This document shows, piece after piece, positions 59,125 to 64,000 of a stretch of 64,000 nucleotides of DNA. Below the pieces are notes generated by a model. The model was not told the DNA's origin. It made no database searches and saw nothing but the letters and a program-made list of their open reading frames with translations. The number at the start of each line of letters is the position of its first letter. Positions within the stretch are counted from its first letter, which is position 1. The position numbers and the translations under genes were made by a program. Origin of the DNA: Styela clava (taxonomy: Eukaryota; Chordata; Ascidiacea; Stolidobranchia; Styelidae); NCBI RefSeq assembly GCF_964204865.1, contig NC_135262.1, positions 10,478,001 through 10,542,000 of the forward strand, in the 5' to 3' direction.

Positions 59125-61060
59125 TTTTGGTCGTTGTTGTCCCATGGTCGTTGCATATCCTATTATGTGATAAGTCTATATTTAACTTGAGAATGTGGAT
59201 AAGATGATAAACTGGACATTATTGTTTAATGAATGAATGTTCTCAATTGGATATTTATGCTGAACTTGTTGTTAAAAGATGCTTTCCGTTTAAGATTATT
59301 CCTATTATTCAAAATAGACAAGGAAGCGTTGGGCCGTAACGTTTTAAAGAGTAAAAGGAGGTCAATGGTCGGGCACACACGGTGGGTTCTCCCTTATGGA
59401 GCAGTTACTTTCCCGCTATGGGGTTCTTTGTATTCGAACATGTTTATCTTTTATACGTAGTATTTTCGGTGTAGAGCTGCGTATGAAACCCATCGGACCT
59501 CCGCGGCAGACATGGACCAACATTGATTCATATGGTAAGCAATATGAGGTAACCTCCCGTTTGTGGTGGTCGTAGATAATAATCTGCGACTACGTCGAGT
59601 TTTGGATATTTCATGCCACGATTCATGTCATTACCATGCTTAGCATGGTGAAGGCGGGGAAACAATTACAAGTTACTGTTAGTGTCAATATTGAATTTTC
59701 TGATTTTTTGAACCGTAAAATGAATGACCGCAGCTGTCGCGTATCGTCTCGGAAACGTTTCGGTTGCAATAACATGAGCCTGAACGCAGTACGGCAGGAT
59801 TTCCTTGTCAGGTCGACTAATATAGTTCAGTCAGTATCTGCTTCTGCCAAACCTGTACGTCACTTTACAAAACAAAATGTGTTTGCCGACGAATAAACAA
59901 AGGCAATCTTTGCTTCGAATTCAGTAATGTTATCCGTTTATTGTTTTATGAAATAATCGATAATACTCTCATAAATTAAAATATACAGTATCATATTACA
60001 CACTGTCAATTAGTCAAATCATATTTTCGGATTAGTGCAACAATACGTAAATAATATTATAACATTAAAATAATATACGATACACTAAAATAAATAAACT
60101 ATACCAAATAATCAACTGGTTCATAATGGAGAAATCGTTTAAAAGTTTCACATCCCAGATAACGATAAGCATGGACTGTATTACTCCACTGGGGTGCAGT
60201 CAATTTTTATTCCACTGACTGCAACAAATCGGGCGTCGGAGCAAATTCGCTGGTAAATTGTAGTAAAAGTGCCTCTACTTGTATACAGGTGTATTCATTG
60301 CGACGGTGCCATGAAAATAAAACAATTAAATAACAGTGTAATATTTTTTCGGTGAAAAAGCATCAATCAAATTTACCTGACTTATAAAAGGAAATAACCT
60401 CAGTCTCCAATCCTCAAACAGACCAATAATACAAAGTGTTGCTATCAACAGTATAAAATCCATAATAATGGAGTCGAAAATAGAAATCACCCACCCCGAA
60501 GTTAAAAAAGCTATAAATTAGCCCAAACCAAGAACAACAATTGTAGTAATTGCCGATGTCAACGTACGCTTGATGGATTTCTTCATAGTTCTAAAATTTG
60601 CATTTCTATTTTTGCATTTCAGCATAGGATGGATAAATGAACTTACCAAAATGACTTGATAAACAATGGTGAGAACAAAAAAAAGCGCCAGTGGTTTTTC
60701 AACCAAACTAGAACAGACCACCACGCAACCGACAGGGGAATTTTTAAAAACCCTACTGTTCATGAATAACAAAGAACCGACTATACTAAATGCAATTATA
60801 AACAAAACAAATATGTTTAGATATCGTGCAGTTTTTCCAAACAGATAAGATAAATGTGAAGTGTAAAGCTTTCGTTGCCGTAACCACAACACTAAGAAAA
60901 GAGGCAAGACGCACAATAAATACAAAACGTATTTTGCCATACTGACGCTGTTACATATGTCGTAACCATATAGAAGAAGTACAATTTTAAAGCTTCTGCG
61001 TTTGTCGAAATAACGGATATCATTACCATATATATACCCCTTTGCTTGCTCCAAATAAAA
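59125..61060. repeat. Tandem duplication, unit A (about 1.93 kb)
   Basis: Unit A runs parallel to the sequence starting at about 61,061. Anchor pairs are 59137/61064 (GGTCGTTGTTG), 59480/61440 (GCTGCGTATGAA) and 59733/61660 (CCGCAGCTGTCGC), then the receptor-like gene sequence from about 60,160/62,090 onward. It carries the broken receptor-like copy on the minus strand. Unit offset is about 1.93-2.01 kb, varying through small indels. Confidence 0.88.
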
Positions 61061-61063
61061 CAA
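60165..61063 (-). pseudogene. Truncated, disabled copy of the 7TM gene
   Basis: Near-identical at many positions to the intact copy at 62072-63321 but disabled. The region matching the first 90-100 residues, including TM1, is missing, cut at the duplication joint near 61,025-61,060. An in-frame stop occurs within TM6, right after VVLGLG, where the intact copy has Ser263 (TCA to TAA). The terminal-exon counterpart (from 60274) has a one-base insertion that shifts its frame. The donor CAG/GTAAAT at 60377 is retained. It is best read as a duplicated pseudogene. A truncated product of about 180 aa from the open part cannot be excluded but would lack the membrane fold. Confidence 0.85.
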
Positions 61064-63020
61064 TTGGTCGTTGTTGGCCTATAGGCATTGCATATCTTAT
61101 TATGAGATAATTCCATATTTAACTTGAGAATGTAAATAAGATAATAAAGTTGGCGTGAGTTGTTCAATGGACGGACGAATGTCTGCCATTGGACATTCAT
61201 GGACTCGTTATTGAAGGCCTTTTGTTTAATTAAGATCAATTTTTGTCGATTTAGAATAGATAAGGCAGAGTGAGCCGTGACGCTTTAAAGTAGCAAAGGG
61301 AAGTCAATGGTCGGGTACATACGGTGGGTTCTCCTGTTGGAGCAGTTAATTCCCGCTACGGGGTTTTTCGATTCCCGCTGTGGGGTTCTTTGTATTCAAT
61401 CATGTTTATCTTTTACACGTAGTATTTACGGTGTAGAGCTGCGTATGAACCCATCGGACCTCCGCGACAGACACACTACATCATTGATATATATGATGAG
61501 CAATATAAAGTAACCTCCCGTTTGTGGTGGATTGTATATTTTATGACACGATTCATATCAGTGCCTTGCTTGACGTGGTGAAAATAGGTAAACAATACCA
61601 AGTTACTATTACTGTCAATATTCAATTTTCTGATATTTTTAACCGCCAAATAAATGACCGCAGCTGTCGCATATCGTTTCGCAAACGTTTCGGGCGCAAT
61701 AATAACATAAGCTTGAATTCAGTACAGAAGGATTTTCTTGTCAGGTCGACTAACAGAGTTCGATATCCGCTGCTGCCAAACCTGTATGTCGCTTTACATA
61801 ACGAAATGTGTTTGTCGATGAATAGACAAAGACAATCTTTGCTTCGAATTCAGTAATGTTATTCATTTATTGTTTTATAAAATAATCAAATATACCCTCA
61901 TAAATCAAAATATACAGTATCATATTTCATACACACTGTCATATTTTCGGATTGGAGCAACAATATGGGAATATGATTATAACATTTACATAATATACGA
62001 TATATACACTAAAATAAATCAACTATACAAAAGAATCAACTGGATCATATTCCATAATGAAGAAGAAATCGTTAAATAGTTTCATATCCCAGATAACGAT
62101 AAGCATGGACTGTAAACATCACTGGGGTACAGTCAATTTTTATTCCACTGACAGCGAAAATTCGGGCAAGGAGCAAATTCGCTGGTAAATTGTAGTAAAA
62201 TTGTTTCTACAGGTGTATTCATTGCTTGCAACGGTGCCATGAAAAAAAAAAAAAATTGAATAACGGCGTAATATTGTTTGGGTAATGAAAAGTCCATATC
62301 AGCGGGGTTAAATATAAATGCTTCATCAATATTGCGGAATTGTAGCATGGGATTCGCACTTATCCAGAATGGTAGCATTAATCAAATTTACCTGACTTAT
62401 GAAAGGAAATAACCTAAGTCTCCAATCTTCAAACAGACCAATAATACAGAGTGTTGCTATCAACAGTATGAAATCCATAATAATGGAATCGAAAATAGAA
62501 ATCACCCATCCCGAAGTTAAAAAAGCTATAAATGAGCCTAAACCAAGAACAGCAATTGTTGTAATTGCCGATGTCAACGTACGCTTGATGGATTTCTTCA
62601 TAATTCTAAAATTTGCATTTCTATTTTTGAATTTCAGCAAAGGATGGATAAATAAACTTACCAAAATGACTTGATAAGCAATGGTGAGAACAAAAAAGAA
62701 AACACCGAGTGGTTTTTCAACCAAACTAGAACAGACCACCACGCAACCGACAGGGGAATTTTTAAAAACCCTACTGTTCATGAATAACAAGGAACCGACT
62801 ATACTGAATGCAATTATAAACAAAACAAATATGTTCAGAGATCGTGCAGTTTTTCCAAACAGATAAGATAAATGTGAAGTGTAAAGCTTTCGTTGCCGCA
62901 GCCACAACACCAAGAAAAGAGGCAAGACGCACAATAAGTACAAAACGTATTTTGCCATACGGACGCTGTTGCATATGTCGTCACCATAGAAAAAGTACAA
63001 TTCCAAAGCTTCTATGCCTT
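61061..63020. repeat. Tandem duplication, unit B
   Basis: Second unit, in direct orientation with unit A. Its 3' half includes the 3' two thirds of the intact 7TM gene. The intact gene continues to 63321 beyond the duplicated part, which explains why the other copy lacks the N-terminal region. Unit B carries an extra short TTCCCGCTACGGGG / TTCCCGCTGTGGGG doublet near 61,350-61,390. Confidence 0.85.
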
Positions 63021-63321
63021 GCGAAACGACGGATAAGATGACTGATATCATTACCATATACCTCATTGCTTGCTCCAGGGGATTCCAACGTATTCTATCA
63101 TAGGTTCCCTTTTGCATTGCTCTTTCTTCAATTTCTATATTCGCTTGTCTCACTTTCCACGCATGATATAATGTCACGATCAATAAGAATATTTTGATAA
63201 GTGCTAAAATGGCTGTTAAAATCACAGCGGTCAACCACTGCGAATAAATCCCATCTTCATCTATTTGGTAATATCTTGAATAATTCTTCGCTGTCGCGTT
63301 GCTACAATCGACCAGCGCCAT
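62072..63321 (-). CDS. Orphan seven-transmembrane receptor-like protein
   Basis: Main exon 62392-63321 (310 codons). A probable GT-AG intron from a CAG/GTAAAT donor leads to a proposed last exon 62072-62206, giving 354 aa; without splicing the frame ends at 331 aa. The N-terminus is short with two N-glycosylation motifs (NAT, NYS) and no signal peptide. Hydrophobic spans lie at about 28-52, 88-112, 122-141, 162-181, 204-226, 248-268 and 276-297, i.e. seven. Cys117 just before TM3 and Cys193/Cys197 in the second outer loop could form the disulfide common to GPCRs, but no DRY or NPxxY motif is seen, so family membership is unproven. Loop 3 is basic (KFKNRNANFRIMKKSIKR). A broken copy lies about 2 kb downstream on the same strand. 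I do not recognise a named family; a lineage-specific receptor is an inference. The last exon is the least certain part. Confidence 0.75.
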
Positions 63322-64000
63322 TTTGATATTAGAAACTACGTAAAAAGCAACAGTGGGAAAACTTGATATAACTACAAAAATATATAAGATAATTTGTAGA
63401 TAATCGTGAGATAGTATAGTAATAGATAGTTATAGATAATCACAAACAAACAACCTCGGGAACATCGTGTTCTCTTCTTCCGTTATTCTATGTTATTGCC
63501 AAATCAATGTATTCCAGCGAAATAACTCCGGTTTACGCAGACGATGGAGTGGCGAGTTCTATGATATCATGCGTGGATTGGATCCAGGAATTTTCTCCAA
63601 TTCGAAACAAGAGAGCAATGCTCAAATATATACAGACACGGAGGCCAAAACGATGTAGTATTAAATCTTTCACAGTACCGGTAGTCTGGCAACCAGATCA
63701 CCGAGATGTGATCACGGAACCACGGCACGGTGCCCAATTTTTAATTTTGAGGATGTCATCACGCTAAACTTCGAAGTGGGAAACGAATCCCATAGAGCCA
63801 ACAGATATTTTTATAAATAAAAATAATGGCCTTCTCGCGACAACAACATGCTTTAACTACTGGAATATAAGGCAATTGGTCCAGTAGCGATTTTCACAAA
63901 TCAGCAACATATTACCAAAACTATCCTTAGATCCAATTCGTGCGCAACAAGTATTTTTACGAGTTTTTTTTTAATATACGATTTTTGATTCGAGTTATTT
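63322..64000. other. Upstream of 7TM gene; repeat fragments
   Basis: No gene was recognised. About 63,597-63,710 (AGAGCAATGCTCAAATATAT, then ACAGTACCGGTAGTCTGG) and about 63,820-63,910 (GGCAATTGGTCCAGTAGCGA) are pieces of the dispersed repeat also present at 13,020 and 14,360. The promoter of the 7TM gene must lie here, but no element stands out. Confidence 0.5.

Noticed and set aside
1-64000. CRISPR arrays, bacterial operons or prophage
   Set aside because: Spliced genes, TATA/HSE promoters and eukaryotic transposons show this is animal nuclear DNA; no regularly spaced repeat-spacer array was seen.

Overview
The window is animal nuclear DNA. It is AT-rich, about two thirds repeat-laden intergenic sequence, with protein genes split by short GT-AG introns (mostly about 100-500 bp). 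The mix of a chordate-style heparan sulfate 3-O-sulfotransferase, a membrane-anchored flavin monooxygenase, cytosolic Hsp70 genes ending in EEVD, a PHD/endonuclease/RT LINE and many very short non-autonomous DNA transposons fits a marine invertebrate deuterostome. An ascidian tunicate is my best guess, from the feel of the proteins and repeats; nothing here proves it.

Layout. 1-26 kb is a gene-poor, repeat-rich stretch in which I recognise no host gene. It holds short inverted-repeat elements, several with 8-bp target-site duplications that can be read directly, and a fold-back Tc1/mariner-like remnant. 26.3-28.9 kb (minus) is a four-exon heparan sulfate 3-O-sulfotransferase gene, rebuilt here exon by exon (376 codons). 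29.8-31.65 kb is a stack of nested hAT-like elements. About 31.65-37.7 kb (plus) is an apparently intact two-ORF LINE. 38.9-43.25 kb (minus) is a complete 12-exon flavin-containing monooxygenase gene (522 codons). 44.4-44.7 kb is a probable tRNA-Ser-derived SINE. 45.3-47.5 kb (minus) holds two single-exon genes for mitochondrial large-subunit ribosomal proteins, bL36m and uL11m. 50.6-56.1 kb is a head-to-head pair of intronless, heat-inducible Hsp70 genes (638 aa each) sharing a 1.28 kb control region, with a perfect heat-shock element and a TATA box on each side. 57.4-64 kb holds a hAT-like element and a tandemly duplicated block of about 1.95 kb. One copy carries an open seven-transmembrane receptor-like gene and the other a truncated, nonsense-mutated copy.

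How the parts relate. The host genes are unrelated housekeeping, stress, xenobiotic and matrix genes lying side by side. The two Hsp70 genes form a functional unit: opposite transcription, mirror-image promoters and patchy sequence identity that suggests gene conversion. The two mitoribosomal genes feed the same particle but are 1.1 kb apart, too far for a typical tight tunicate operon. The most distinctive repeat signal is a family of 110-240 bp elements beginning GG..CTCC and ending in its inverse, present five times in this window, each flanked by an 8-bp duplication (7/8 or 8/8 matching). No clearly new multi-gene system was found. The best candidates for novelty are that element family, the orphan seven-transmembrane gene and its duplicated block, and the C-terminal extension of the L36-like protein.
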